Part shown: positions 30,286-42,168 of the stretch, piece after piece | Layout of the letters: the number at the start of each line of letters is the position of its first letter | Position numbering within the stretch: the first letter of the stretch is position 1 | Source of the DNA: Gibbula magus | Taxonomy: Eukaryota > Mollusca > Gastropoda > Trochida > Trochidae | Direction: 5' to 3' | DNA length: 64,000 nt | Assembly: GCA_936450465.1 (NCBI GenBank) | Contig: OW388294.1 | Coordinates: 72,964,622 to 73,028,621, forward strand | Made by a program: the position numbers and the translations under genes | Notes under the pieces: model-generated | What the model saw: the letters and a program-made list of their open reading frames with translations, nothing else | Told to the model about the DNA's origin: nothing | Databases searched by the model: none

Positions 30286-30732
30286 TCAACAACATAGGAT
30301 TATTGAAAATAGCAATGAAAATGAACAACAACACGATAACAAGGGTAAATGTGACATTGCAGCCAGCACAGTGTACACTTGAATCCGTTTTTCATATGTT
30401 TTCAGTTCATGAGCAGATGATACGGATATCACAGATTCTCCTTTCACATGTGTGAATCTATTAAATGATGGTCCGTGCCATGGATATTTCTGAAGAGGTT
30501 TTCTCGTACTCTGCCTTGTTGGGATATTCCTCTGAAACTGACGTTGTCGTTGTACACGTGTGGAGTCTTCCTGACAGGCTGTGACAGTGTTATTCAGATC
30601 AGTAACTGAATCTCTCTTCCTGCAGCAGGCACAAGTGACGTTCGATGACACATGGCTCTCCAACCACATCTTAACCTTTTTCATGGCCTTTCGGGAACTG
30701 GAAGACATCTTAACATGTCCAGAGTATTCCAT
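30286..30732 (-). CDS. ORF A of U14, extended 148-aa form
   Basis: Same compensating deletions and hydrophobic tail as U6, with N6H and A87G. Its segment partner U2 has the 123-codon form, so the variant was probably gained by conversion. Confidence 0.38.
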   Translation of the reverse strand: MEYSGHVKMSSSSRKAMKKVKMWLESHVSSNVTCACCRKRDSVTDLNNTVTACQEDSTRVQRQRQFQRNIPTRQSTRKPLQKYPWHGPSFNRFTHVKGESVISVSSAHELKTYEKRIQVYTVLAAMSHLPLLSCCCSFSLLFSIILCC

Positions 30733-32106
30733 TGTACGTGTACCAAAGGGTGTGTATAGTTTGAAGGATGAAGGTGAAATAATATCTTACAAATATCAGC
30801 TGCTTATATACACACTATCAAGACTGTCAAAACACAATGTGAGTAGTGTGAATGCACATGCAGTCAATCATCACATTTTCGGCTATTTGTAAAGATCAAA
30901 GGATTGTGATCAAAGGGGAGAGTCCGTCACTTTGATCACATGCATTTGGCGGCAATACTTCAAAGAATACTTCAATTAATGAAGGTGATTGGTTTGAATG
31001 TTGATTCTTTTCTACTATCCGTTGCTATCCTTCTACAATTGGCTTTTGATCTCTTCTCCTGCTATTGAAATACAAATAATCCGATTGTGTAGATAATATA
31101 CGCTTCTTTACACACTCTCATATTTTAAAAACGTACTCATTTATTTCGTTGTTAAAAGATCATGTTACCAGGTAAGAGTATGTTTCGATACATATAAACT
31201 CATTTTTTATGGTCTGGAAATAAGACATTGACATCGTCGAACCCCTGTTAAACTCTTCATGTTCAGTGAGCAGTTATGAATCTCTATAGTAAATGTATCA
31301 TTGGCAATGAACCCGGTTTTTCTAGATCAACACGGAATGGTCAGAAGATGTCCGATTCAACAAAGAACAGTGATGGTTATGAACCCATGGAAAATCCACG
31401 TCTCAGCCATTCTTCCTGTTCAGTAAGGACCAGTGTGTATCATGGTCCCTCACAAAAACTTCAAATGTCTGAAAGACCTCGGCAAATTATGCAAGACTCT
31501 AGTCAGGAGGACATGTTGTTGAATGAAACTAGTCAACTATCAAAATCCCCAAGAAGCAAACCAGTTTTAGGCATCCGTGCTAAAATAATTCAAAGCAACC
31601 TAGTTCAGAATGGAAATCAAGATACCTTCATCAAGAAAGAATTTAGAAACATTGAGGTATTCGTTTTTGAGAATGTGACAGCTTTCAAAAGAGGAAGTTT
31701 TGGCTGAAAGACCATGCGGAAATCGGTCCATCCAGTCCACAAACAAACTTTCACAGTCGTCTAGTTGTTTTACAATCAAATATTTGATAGTGCTATGTTC
31801 TGAAAACTGTTGATTTTGTAAAAATCCCATTGAAGCCAAATAAAAATACAATGATTTTTCAATTGGTGTATATGATGTGTGATCTGGTATTTTCTCTAGT
31901 CGGAAAGTTGTGTTGTCTCCGTGTACATTGACAAGTTCACTCAAGGAATAAAAACAAAGGAATATCAAATTGTTTTTCACTCTTTTATTATCTGTGTTCA
32001 ACAAAGGTGACTTTCAATATTATAAAATAACCTTTCGCAAAGGCAAACAAAGTAATATCGCATATAATACATCAACAACATAGGATTATTGAAAATAGCA
32101 ATGAAA
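30321..32106 (+). repeat. Array unit U14 (class A, 1,786 bp)
   Basis: It aligns with U2, but its first ~110 bp carry the U6-like compensating deletions, which suggests local sequence exchange between units. Confidence 0.95.
31276..31707 (+). CDS. ORF B of U14
   Basis: 143 codons, same protein as U2, with the same weakened TATA-like element. Confidence 0.32.
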   Translation: MNLYSKCIIGNEPGFSRSTRNGQKMSDSTKNSDGYEPMENPRLSHSSCSVRTSVYHGPSQKLQMSERPRQIMQDSSQEDMLLNETSQLSKSPRSKPVLGIRAKIIQSNLVQNGNQDTFIKKEFRNIEVFVFENVTAFKRGSFG

Positions 32107-32149
32107 ATGAACAACAACACGATAACAAGGGTAAAGGTGACATTGCATG

Positions 32150-32521
32150 TCAGCACAGTGTACACTTGAATCCGTTTTTCATATATGTTTTCAGTTCATG
32201 AGCAGATGAAACGGATATCACAGATTCTCCTTTCACGTGTGTGAATCTATTAAATGATGGTGCGTGCCATGGATATTTCTGAAGAGGTTTTCTCGTACTC
32301 TGCCGTGTTGGGATATTCCTCTGAAACTGACGTTGTCGTTGTACACGTGTGGAGTCTTCCTGACAGGCTGTGACAGTGTTATTCAGATCAGTAACTGAAT
32401 CTCTCTTCCTGCAGCAGGCACAAGTGACGTTCGATGACACATGGCTCTCCAACCACATCTTAACCTTTTCCATGGCCTTTCGGGAACTGGAAGACATCTT
32501 AACATGTCCAGAGTATTCCAT
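32150..32521 (-). CDS. ORF A of U15, downstream of LINE 2
   Basis: 123 codons with N6H and K18E. The LINE 3' end lies 58 nt upstream of the ATG, as in U3. Confidence 0.38.
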   Translation of the reverse strand: MEYSGHVKMSSSSRKAMEKVKMWLESHVSSNVTCACCRKRDSVTDLNNTVTACQEDSTRVQRQRQFQRNIPTRQSTRKPLQKYPWHAPSFNRFTHVKGESVISVSSAHELKTYMKNGFKCTLC

Positions 32522-32568
32522 TGTACGTGTACCAAAGGGTGTGTATAGTTTGAAGGATGAAGGTGAAA

Positions 32569-32579
32569 TAATATCTTAC
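32569..32579. repeat. Target site duplication, LINE copy 2, element 3' side
   Basis: TAATATCTTAC, identical to 39481-39491. Confidence 0.92.
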
Positions 32580-33090
32580 GTTGTTGTTGCATCAAGTGCT
32601 TAATGTCGCCTTCGCCCGTTAGGCATTTCGGCAGACAGTGTCACATTGACACACATGAAAGAAGAGATTTCCAGAAGGCTAGGGTCCTGGAAAGGGCGTT
32701 CCACCTAGGAACTCATGGGGAAGATGTTACCGGGTGTGTCACGAACAAAGTAGGCAGTTCACTTTGTTCAGGCAATTTCTATTTGGCCGTTTGGGTGATA
32801 TAATTGTGCTGTTAATGTTGCGTCCCTCTACTAGGCTGATCTTATAGGCGATTTCTATTACCCGGAGGTGCTAGTGTTTGGGCAGGGAGAAAGACCACAG
32901 TGTCAAGGTGGCTGAACATTGTGGTGAAACCTGCGAGCTTCGGCTGGAACTAGCTAGCCAGGGGTGTTACTACATTGTTTTAATGTGGCATTGCACCCCA
33001 CCTTATTGGCTGTTTATAAGGATGCCGAGCCCCTGGCGGGATTCGAACGAACGTGCCAACCACTGCACTACCCCACCGGACCCGCGGCAC
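32580..33090 (-). mobile_element. SINE-like 3' module of LINE copy 2
   Basis: Same 511-bp module as in copy 1, with one visible A-to-G difference near 32,663. Confidence 0.75.
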
Positions 33091-33105
33091 ATTGATATAT
33101 TTCTT

Positions 33106-36100
33106 TCATATACACTGGCCAAGGTCACTTTTCAGGAGGAGGTTGGATAAGGGCTTGTACATTTTTTGATGTTGCGAGTGCGCCAGCAGTAGCTTCGCTG
33201 TCAATGTACTTTCTCCAATCTCCTCCCTGAGTGCTTTGCGGGCCATTTCGAAACTAGGACATTCCAGTAAGACATGAGTGACACTGGCCTTGACGTGGCA
33301 TGTTTGACAATTTAGGTACGAGGAGCGTGTTGCACCGAGTCTAAGTCTGGTGATCATTGTGTCTAACTGCCTGTTGTGTTTCGAGTGCATAGGTCTCGAT
33401 TTCACACTGGGGCGTAGACTATGAAGCCACCGGCCTTTAGGACTGGTGTCCCATACCTTCTGCCACTTCTTAGAGATTGAGTTTCTGATCATACTTTTGA
33501 TTTCGCTTTTTGAATAAGGATAATCAGAAATATGCTCTATCTCTAAGCCCTGACGTGCCAGTTTGTCAGCTCTTTCATTGCCTGGAATGTCTATGTGAGA
33601 CGGTATCCAACATAGCTGTATCTCTTTTCCGTGAATATATTTGAGCTTGTGGAGGAGTTCTAATATATCACGTAGGGTATCTGGTCTACTGGCTGAGTTT
33701 TTTGTGGTCAGGGACTCCAATGCACTAAGGGAATCAGACAGTATTACTATCTGTCTATCTCTTAAATCTCGAGAGATTCTGAGTGCATGGTGTATGGCCT
33801 CAAGTTCAGCTGTATATACAGATTGCCCATTGGGGATGCGTACTGAGATACTTTGGGTATCGGATGTGCGTGCAGAGCTAATTAGGATACCATAGGCAGT
33901 TCTATTTCTCACTGGGTCCTTTGAGCCGTCAGTGTATATGTGTGCCGCGGACTCATAGAGACTGTCTATCCTGCTAAGCGCAATGCTTCGTAGCAACAGA
34001 GGGTTCTCACTTTTTGGCACTTCCTTAGTGAGACTGGTGTCTACATTTGGGGCCTGGAGTATCCACGGGGGTACCAATCCTGGTTTAAGACTTTCAGGGG
34101 GGTCTACAGTGTCACACTCGTGTTCTCGCCTTAGCAGTTGCACCCTCAACCCGCATGGCATCATGGAGGGTTTTTTGCGTGCAAGTGCTACGAGGTTCTT
34201 ACTGAAGATATCCCCCGTCCATATCTTTTTAACCAATGGATTAGTACTCCTACTCCAGAAGTTTAAGGTCAATTGTTCTCTCCTTAGATCGAGTGGGAGC
34301 TCCCCTGTTTCCACTAAAAGGGCATGGAGGGAGGTTCTGGGCATTGCTCCCGTCACCAATTTAAGAGCTTTGTATTGAATCGAATCTAGTCGCTTCAGAG
34401 TCGATGGGGCAGCACTGTGGTAAGCCTCACACCCATAATCTATTTTGCTTCGAATAAGTGACTTGTAGAGGGTGAGCAACGTGTCACTGTTTGCTCCCCA
34501 TGAAGTCCCTGACACTGCTCGCATTACGTTCAGGTCGCCTTGACATCTTACTGCCACGTGGTCAATGTGTTTTGACCACGTAAGATGTTGGTCAAAGACG
34601 ACACCGAGAAATTTCGCTTCTTTCTCGAATGCGACAGTCTTGCCCTTAAGTTGAAGCCTGGGTGTGCAGCTTACCCGGTTGCCTTTCCGTCTGAATACAA
34701 CCCCCACTGTTTTCTCAGGAGAGATAATGAACCCCCATTTGTCACACCAATTTTCGACACCATCGAGTGATTCCTGCAGCAATGTTCTAATTTTGGAAAT
34801 CTCTCGGTGTCTCACCCAAACTGCCCCATCATCAGCAAACTTTGAGGTGTTGATATACTTGCGTTCATGTACATGTTCAAAGAGATCGTCTATCATAATG
34901 TTGAAAAGCGTTGGGCTGATAATGCTTCCCTGAGGAGTGCCATTATCTAAACTGTGTCGCTCTGACAGTTTATCCCCAACCAACACTGATATTGATCGAT
35001 TCTCAAGGAAACTTTGAACATAATTTGCCATTTTCCCTTTTATACCAACATTCTCAAGTTTGGAGAGGAGTCCATCATGCCATACCATGTCAAAAGCCTT
35101 GCTAAAATCAATAAAGACAGCAGCTAGATATTCTTTTCTTAGTTGCGCAGTCTTTATGTCATTTTCCAGGCGCAGAATATGGTCAAGACAAGAACGTTGC
35201 GGCCGAAAACCGCTCTGGTCATGAGATAACAGCCCTTGTGACTCTAAGTGGTACCTTAGGCGTTTGTTCACCATTGCCTCCATCGCTTTGCACAAGTTTG
35301 ATGTAAGGGAAATCGGGCGATAGGAGTTGGCCGAGGCCGCCTCCTTGCCCGGTTTAAGGAGTGGTATTACTGAAGCATGTTTCCATGCGACAGGTACCTC
35401 TCCTATATCCCAAATCTTATTGTACAGTTTGATGAGGACGCCGATGATACCATCTGGTAACCTCTTAAGCATCTCATAGCTGACCATATCTTCACCTGGG
35501 CAAGTTGCTTTTCTGTTATGAATAGCATCTTTGAACTCTTCTACCGTGAAGCTGTAGTTAAAAGATAAGCCACACTGGGGGGGCTGTTTGGGTGGTTTGA
35601 CTAACTTCTCTGACTTTTTAAATTCAACAGAGAAGCTATCATTGCTACTGACAGAGGCAAAGTGTTTGGCTAAAGTACTTGCTTTTTCTTTGATTGTTTT
35701 AGTGCCAGCTAATTTGGGAATGATCTGTGTTTTGCGTTTCCCTCTTATAGCATGTACTTTTTGCCAGACAGTCCTTGAGTTAGTTTTCTCATTTAACGTG
35801 CCACAGAATTCCTGCCAAGATTTTATCTTAGCTTTTGAAATTAATTCTTTGACTCGTTGCCTCGCCAGACATACTTCTCCTTTAGCAGATCGGTCACGTT
35901 TAGCCCTGTTCAATGCCTTTTTCCTAAGTTTTCGCGCTCTGGCTATTTCCTGATTCCACCAGGGGACCGATTTTACTCGTCCCCCTGATTTCCTCATTGG
36001 AATTGAAGCCCTGGATGCTTTCATCAGCGCTAAAGTTAGGTTTGAACAGAAAGTGTTGATATCATCAGACACTATTTCAGTTGGGTCGATCTTATTACAC

Positions 36101-36844
36101 TCCAATCTGAACTTTGACCAATCTGCACGGGAGAAATCCCACTTTTCTGAGGGGGTGCATTCTTCCTCTAGGAGTGGTGGGATACCTAGTTGAGTGAAAC
36201 ACGGGCAGTGATCACTCCCCCATGTGTCATCATGAACCTGCCAGACGCAGTCTGTGGCTAAGTCTTTTGTGGCAATAGCGAGGTCTATGGCCGACCATGT
36301 TCCGTAGTTGACAATGTCTAGTTGGGGTACCATCATTCAGTATAACGAGTCCCTCGGACTCGACCCAGTCCTCCACCATCCGCCCATGTGGGTCAGATCG
36401 GGTGGTGCTTTCACCCCACAGGCTGCTGTGGGCGTTGAAATCACCTAGGATTAGGCCTGAACTTCCCACCAAGTCACTGAGTTTTTTAAGTTCAGCAATT
36501 GTGGTGGGTGTTGTTACCCTATGATAAACATTGGCGATGCGGATTCTTTTACTATTTGCCAAAACGACTGAGATGACCTGGGTTTCTAGGTTTCCCACCT
36601 TAGCTTCAATCTGAGTGGAGGTACAGTTGTCTGCAACCAACGTTACCAATCCACCACCCCTATTGTCTCTGTCTTTTCGGTATGTTATATACCCAGGAAT
36701 CTGAAACTTCGCACTCTTTCCCAATTTAGCCTCTTGTATAAGGATAATATTGGGTTTCAGAACCTGCTGTCTGACTAAGGCGTTGAAATCGTGGCCGTTC
36801 GATCTCAGTCCATTGGCATTCCATTGTATCATTTGCAGTGCCAT
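33106..36844 (-). pseudogene. LINE copy 2 ORF2, frameshifted in the endonuclease domain
   Basis: A 2-bp deletion near 36,311 (GTTGACAATG against GTTGACACAATG in copy 1) shifts the frame just after the PTRHC segment. The N-terminal frame (36844 down to 36230) ends at 204 codons. The remaining RT and RNase H frame is open from an internal ATG at 36336. The endonuclease would lose its SAIDLA and GSDHCP motifs, so this copy should not make a complete ORF2 protein. RT and RNase H motifs downstream are intact. Confidence 0.93.
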
Positions 36845-36884
36845 GATGACTTATTTGAGCTTAAATTGACAGCTTAATAATTGC

Positions 36885-39122
36885 TTATTTAAGCTTGAGA
36901 GCTTTCCTCATTTCAATGATTGAGCGCGGATATGATAGGAAAGTTGTGGTAAGTTCCCACATAAGTAGGAGTGACTTGTCAATTTCACTATCATCTTTTG
37001 TGCCTAGTTTGATTAAGGCGGCACAAAAGAATTCGACCATCTTGGGTTCAAAATGCCCACTCGCGCAGCTCTCAGAGTCATTTTTAACAGCCTGCCTATG
37101 GACTGATTCCCTATTTTGTTTAGGTTTAGGCTTGCACTGACCTCTGCCTGCGTTACCTTTGCTAGTAGGTACGTCTGTGCTGTTCGACTTAGCACTGCCG
37201 GGGATTTCCTTAGCCTTAGGAGCTCCCTTGTTTTGTTTTTTATTAGTGCTTTTAGCCTTAGCACTCGTGTTAGGTTCCACTGCCCTTTGTGGACCTTTGT
37301 TTTGTTTAGGAGTGTTCATTGCCCGTTTTGAACCTCCTTTAGTCTGACTTGTGCTGGTCGCCTTAGCACTTGGGTTGGGTTTGGCCGCAGCAGCGACCTT
37401 GCCCTTTCCCTTAGTGGTACGTTTTTTGGTCTTTTTGCGGACCACCAGTTCGAACCCATCAGATTCATCTGAGTGTGACTGTTCGCCTTTGTCACCCGTG
37501 CCTGTAACTTCTTTATTGATGTTACGTTTTTTATTTAGCCTGCTCCTGCAGAAGCTGTATAGAGACGAATGCCCTCGTTTCTTACAGGTCATACAGTAAG
37601 GTGAGCAGGCTCCTGTGCACTGGGACAGCAGTTTTGCACAAGTGCGGCACCTTGCTTGCCCTGTGCAAGATGCACGCACATGCCCATAGCTGAGACAGTT
37701 CACACATTGTCTCGGGCGTTTCTGATAAGGGAGAGTGTCAATTTCCCTATCATGAAACTTTACTGACTTTGGGGCCGTGTTCCCCAACACTGAGAGCACC
37801 ACGACTCTAGTGTTTTTGCCCTGACTCTTGATGCGAAACAGAGATGTTATTGTAGGATTTTGTTTTGGGAGGGTCTGAAGATCACCATCGGTGATACTCA
37901 GGTCCAGATGAATAACACATCTGGTCTGATTGACCCAACCTGGCACTATCCATGATAACATCTCATTTTTTATTTCAGAGGGGAGTGCCATAGAGTCCGA
38001 TATTTCGTCTCCACTGACAAAATACCCTCTATTTACCCTCCTGACCTGACTTACTCGAATAGACTTTGCTAATTCCTCCTTCAGGGTTTGGGCCGTGACC
38101 CGATTGGGTAGGGTACTGTTATAGTCCATGGAGTAGACTAAACGTTCCCAACCTGACCCTTTAGGAGGAGAGGTTTTTGCTTTCACCTTTTTAGCATTGT
38201 CTGTGGCCTTCACTTTGCCTGTCCACAGATCCGAGCAGGTTTGGCGGTCAGATTGACTGAAACTAGCTGACTGTCTCCTAGTTTCCATCGGTTTTTGCTT
38301 AACCATTTCAGCATAACTGCTGAAAGGCTGAGATGCAACCAATTTCCTTCTCTTGGAAATGTTGGAGACAGGGCTAGGTCCAGGTCTATTCTTTCCGCTC
38401 TGGAGAGTGGTCAATTCTCCAGTTGAGCTAGGCGAGCTCGGGGTACCCCCCTGAGAGCTGGGCTGACTCTCTTGGGAGGTGGCTTCAATTCCTGACATGA
38501 ACTCGAGGTCCATTTCGCTGTCAACTGTGGGCTCAGTTGCAGATATACTAACATTAATGTTCGGGGCCTGAGAGTGTGGCTGTCTCTCAGTCTCAGATAC
38601 TAATGTAACTGAATTCTGACTTGAGGGTGGCAAATCCTCAGTGTCAGAACCCCGAACTATATTCAAACTCGGGATGGGCAGTCCCTTATTTTGAGTCCGA
38701 AATGGTTTTCTTAAACTAAAGTTCGGGACCTGAGAGTTGGGCTTTCTCTCAGTTACAGATACTTTAGTACCTGAATTCTGTCTTGAGGGCGGCAATTCCT
38801 CAGAGACAGAACCCCGAACTGAAGGAATACTCGGGGTGGGCGGCCCCTTATGTTGAGTTTTCCTATTAATGTTAGTTTTATTGGTTTTCAGGTCCCGTGG
38901 GTTTGGCCCTGGCTTCCCCACGGTTGTGGTCACTTTCGTTTCCACATCCCGATTTACGTTGGGTTTCCCCTTAAGTAAACCAGAAACCTGAAGTACCTCT
39001 TTAGCTTTTGTCGTACTTACCAACGCCTTGGAAGGGGCTTTGGTAGTAATCTTTCCTGATGTCGCTGTGAAGATCATCCTCTCAGCTTGGCTGAAGTCCA
39101 TGTTCTTAGATTTACTCCCCAT
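36885..39122 (-). CDS. LINE copy 2 ORF1, 745 aa
   Basis: Intact. Nearly identical to copy 1 ORF1; the changes I see are S-to-T in the MDYNS(S/T)LPN segment and K-to-R in NAG(K/R)GQC. Zinc knuckles are preserved. Confidence 0.9.
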   Translation of the reverse strand: MGSKSKNMDFSQAERMIFTATSGKITTKAPSKALVSTTKAKEVLQVSGLLKGKPNVNRDVETKVTTTVGKPGPNPRDLKTNKTNINRKTQHKGPPTPSIPSVRGSVSEELPPSRQNSGTKVSVTERKPNSQVPNFSLRKPFRTQNKGLPIPSLNIVRGSDTEDLPPSSQNSVTLVSETERQPHSQAPNINVSISATEPTVDSEMDLEFMSGIEATSQESQPSSQGGTPSSPSSTGELTTLQSGKNRPGPSPVSNISKRRKLVASQPFSSYAEMVKQKPMETRRQSASFSQSDRQTCSDLWTGKVKATDNAKKVKAKTSPPKGSGWERLVYSMDYNSTLPNRVTAQTLKEELAKSIRVSQVRRVNRGYFVSGDEISDSMALPSEIKNEMLSWIVPGWVNQTRCVIHLDLSITDGDLQTLPKQNPTITSLFRIKSQGKNTRVVVLSVLGNTAPKSVKFHDREIDTLPYQKRPRQCVNCLSYGHVRASCTGQARCRTCAKLLSQCTGACSPYCMTCKKRGHSSLYSFCRSRLNKKRNINKEVTGTGDKGEQSHSDESDGFELVVRKKTKKRTTKGKGKVAAAAKPNPSAKATSTSQTKGGSKRAMNTPKQNKGPQRAVEPNTSAKAKSTNKKQNKGAPKAKEIPGSAKSNSTDVPTSKGNAGRGQCKPKPKQNRESVHRQAVKNDSESCASGHFEPKMVEFFCAALIKLGTKDDSEIDKSLLLMWELTTTFLSYPRSIIEMRKALKLK

Positions 39123-39480
39123 AATGGGAATACTAAGAATTACAAATGGACGTAGTCCTCCTTTTGCGGTGATATCCTCTCCTACAGCTCCACTGTGTCG
39201 GTGTGTGTGTCCTCCTTTTAGAAAAGTTCACTAAGTTCACTCCATGAAATGTCCGAGATGAAAATCACATAAATTCCCTTTTGAATCACTCCATGTAATG
39301 TCCGTTAGTATTCCTCTTCGAAAAGTTTAACAATTCACTCCATGAATCAGTAGAAATAGTTCAAACTGTCACTCCATGAAATGTCCGTAGCTCTCTGGTC
39401 AAGAAACAAGATGGCCGCCTTTGTTTACATCCTCGCGCACTATGAAATACGTCTGGTTGTGTCAACAGTCAGCTGCAATC
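39123..39480 (-). promoter_or_regulatory. LINE copy 2 5' UTR
   Basis: Carries the same four iterated motifs, the last at 39369-39387, and the YY1-like site as copy 1. Confidence 0.5.
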
Positions 39481-39491
39481 TAATATCTTAC
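39481..39491. repeat. Target site duplication, LINE copy 2, element 5' side
   Basis: TAATATCTTAC. The unit TATA box follows at 39504-39511, again 31 nt from the LINE 5' end. Confidence 0.92.
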
Positions 39492-39503
39492 AAATATCAG
39501 CTG

Positions 39504-39511
39504 CTTATATA
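39504..39511 (-). promoter_or_regulatory. Unit TATA box next to LINE copy 2 5' end
   Basis: TATATAAG on the minus strand, first T at 39511, element start at 39480. Confidence 0.5.
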
Positions 39512-39976
39512 CACACTATCAAGACTGTCAAAACACAATGTGAGTAGTGTGAATGCACATGCAGTCAATCAGCACATTTTCGGCTATTTGTAAAGATCAA
39601 AGGATTGTGATCAAAGGGGAAAGTCCGTCACTTTGATCACATGCATTTGGCCGCAATACTTCAAAGAATACTTCAATTAATGAAGGTGATTGGTTTGAAT
39701 GTTGATTCTTTTCTACTATCCGTTGCTATCCTTCTACAATTGGCTTTTGATCTCTTCTCCTTCTATTGAAATACAAATAATCCGATTGTGTAGATAATAT
39801 ACGCTTCTTTACACACTCTCATATTGTAAAAACGTACTCATTTATTTCGTTGTTAAAAGATCATGTTACCAGGTAAGAGTATGTTTCGATACATATAAAC
39901 TCATTTTTTATGGTCTGGATATAAGACATTGACATCGTCGAACCCCTGTTAAACTCTTCATGTTCAGTGAGCAGTT

Positions 39977-40369
39977 ATGAATCTTAATAGTACATGTATC
40001 ATTGGCAATGAACCCGGTTTTTCTAGATCAACACGGAATGGTCAGAACATGTCCGATTCAACAAAGAACAGTGATGGTTATGAACCCATGGAAAATCCAC
40101 GTTTTAGCGATTCTTCCTGTTCAGTAAGGACCAGTGTGTATCATGGTCCCTTACAAAAACTTCAAATGTCTGAAAGACCTCGGCAAATTATGCAAGACTC
40201 TAGTCAGGAGGACATGTTGTTGAATGAAACTAGTCAACTATCAAAATCCCCAAGAAGCAAACCAGTTTTAGGCATCCGTGCTAAAATAATTCAAGGCAAC
40301 CTAGTTCAGAATGGAAATCAAGATATCTCATCAAGAAAGAATTTAGAAACATTGAGGCATTCGTCTTAG
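39977..40369 (+). CDS. ORF B of U15
   Basis: 130 codons, same protein as U3. Confidence 0.32.
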   Translation: MNLNSTCIIGNEPGFSRSTRNGQNMSDSTKNSDGYEPMENPRFSDSSCSVRTSVYHGPLQKLQMSERPRQIMQDSSQEDMLLNETSQLSKSPRSKPVLGIRAKIIQGNLVQNGNQDISSRKNLETLRHSS

Positions 40370-40851
40370 AGACTGTGACTGCTTTCAAAAGAGGAAGTTT
40401 TGGCTGAAAGACCATGCGGAAATCGGTCCATCCGTTCCACACACAAACTTTCACAGTCGTCTAGTTGTTTTACAATCAAATATTTGATAGTGCTATGTTC
40501 TGAAAACTGTTGAGTTTGTAAAAATCCCATTGAAGCCAAATAAAAATACAATGATATTTCAATTGGTGTATATGATGTGTGATCTGGTATTTTCTCTAGT
40601 CAGAAAGTTATGTTGTCTCCGTGTACATTGACAAGTTCACTCAAGGAATAAAAACAAAGGAATATCAAATTGTTTTTCACTCTTTTATTATCTTTGTGTT
40701 CAACAAAGTTGACTTTCAATATTATAAAATAACCTTTCGCAAAGGCAAACAAAGTAATATCGCATATAATACATCAACAACATAGGATTATTGAAAATAG
40801 CAATGAAAATGAACAACAACACGATAACAAGGGTAAAGGTGACATTGCATG

Positions 40852-41223
40852 TCAGCACAGTGTACACTTGAATCCGTTTTTCATATATGTTTTCAGTTCA
40901 TGAGCAGATGAAACGGTTATCACAGATTCTCCTTTCACGTGTGTGAATCTATTAAATGATGGTGCGTGCCATGGATATTTCTGAAGAGGTTTTCTCGTAC
41001 TCTGCCTTGTTGGGATATTCCTCTGAAACTGACGTTGTCGTTGTACACGTGTAGAGTCTTCCTGACAGGCTGTGACAGTGTTATTCAGATCAGTAACTGA
41101 ATCTCTCTTGCTGCAGCAGGCACAAGTGACGTTCGATGACACATGGCTCTCCAACCACATCTTAACCTTTTTCATGGCCTTTCGGGAACTGGAACACATC
41201 TTAACATGTCCAGAGTATTCCAT
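40852..41223 (-). CDS. ORF A of U16
   Basis: 123 codons with N6H, S10C, R38S and S103T; the U4 duplicate. Confidence 0.4.
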   Translation of the reverse strand: MEYSGHVKMCSSSRKAMKKVKMWLESHVSSNVTCACCSKRDSVTDLNNTVTACQEDSTRVQRQRQFQRNIPTRQSTRKPLQKYPWHAPSFNRFTHVKGESVITVSSAHELKTYMKNGFKCTLC

Positions 41224-41766
41224 TGTACGTGTACCAAAGGGTGTGTATAGTTTGAAGGATGAAGGTGAAATAATATCTTACAAATATCAGCTGCTTATAT
41301 ACACACTATCAAGACTGTCAAAACACAATGTGAGTAGTGTGAATGCACATGCAGTCAATCATCACATTTTCGGCTATTTGTAAAGATCAAAGGATTGTGA
41401 TCAAAGGGGAAAGCCCGTCACTTTGATCACATGCATTTGGCGGCAATACTTCAAAGAATACTTCAATTAATGAAGGTGATTGGTTTGAATGTTGATTCTT
41501 TTCTACTATCCGTTGCTATCCTTCTACAATTGGCTTTTGATCTCTTCTCCTTCTATTGAAATACAAATAATCCGATTGTGTAGATAATATACGCTTCTTT
41601 ACACACTCTCATATTGTAAAAACGTACTCATTTATTTCGTTGTTAAAAGATCATGTTACCAGGTAAGAGTATGTTTCGATACATATAAACTCATTTGTTA
41701 TGGTCTGGATATAAGACATTGACATCGTCGAACCCCTGTTAAACTCTTCATGTTCAGTGAGCAGTT

Positions 41767-42168
41767 ATGAATCTCTATAGTAAATGTATCATTGGCCATG
41801 AACCCGGTTTTTCTAGATCAACACGGAATGGTCAGAAGATGTCCGATTCAACAAAGAACAGTGATGGTTATGAACCCATGGAAAATCCACGTCTCAGCCA
41901 TTCTTCCTGTTCAGTAAGGACCAGTGTGTATCATGGTCCCTCACAAAAACTTCAAATGTCTGAAAGACCTCGGCAAATTATGCAAGACTCTAGTCAGGAG
42001 GACATGTTGTTGAATGAAACTAGTCAACTATCAAAATCCCCAAGAAGCAAACCAGTTTTAGGCATCCGTGCTAAAATAATTCAAAGCAACCTATTTCAGG
42101 ATGGAATTAAGATAACTTCATCAAGAAAGAATTTAGAAACATTGAGGTATTCGTCTTTGAGAATGTGA
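41767..42168 (+). CDS. ORF B of U16
   Basis: 133 codons. An upstream one-base deletion shifts the frame before the TAG seen in U4. Also N11H. Confidence 0.32.
   Translation: MNLYSKCIIGHEPGFSRSTRNGQKMSDSTKNSDGYEPMENPRLSHSSCSVRTSVYHGPSQKLQMSERPRQIMQDSSQEDMLLNETSQLSKSPRSKPVLGIRAKIIQSNLFQDGIKITSSRKNLETLRYSSLRM

Larger units (their letters stand above)
28532..30320 (+). repeat. Array unit U13 (class A, 1,789 bp)
   Basis: First unit of the second copy of the large segment. It aligns with U1. Confidence 0.95.
32580..39480 (-). mobile_element. I-superfamily LINE, copy 2 (segmental duplicate of copy 1)
   Basis: 6,901 bp with the same target duplications (32569-32579 and 39481-39491) and same flanking unit sequence as copy 1. 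I noticed only about a dozen differences in 6.9 kb. One is a 2-bp deletion that breaks ORF2. It arose by duplication of the segment, not by a second insertion. Confidence 0.93.
32107..40808 (+). repeat. Array unit U15 (class A) split by the second LINE
   Basis: The unit is 8,702 bp. Removing the 6,901-bp element and one 11-bp target duplication leaves 1,790 bp. It aligns with U3 along its whole length. Confidence 0.95.

Noticed and set aside
4050..39480. Two independent LINE insertions at one site
   Set aside because: The flanking units, target duplications and neighbouring private variants are also shared, so the second LINE is a product of segment duplication.
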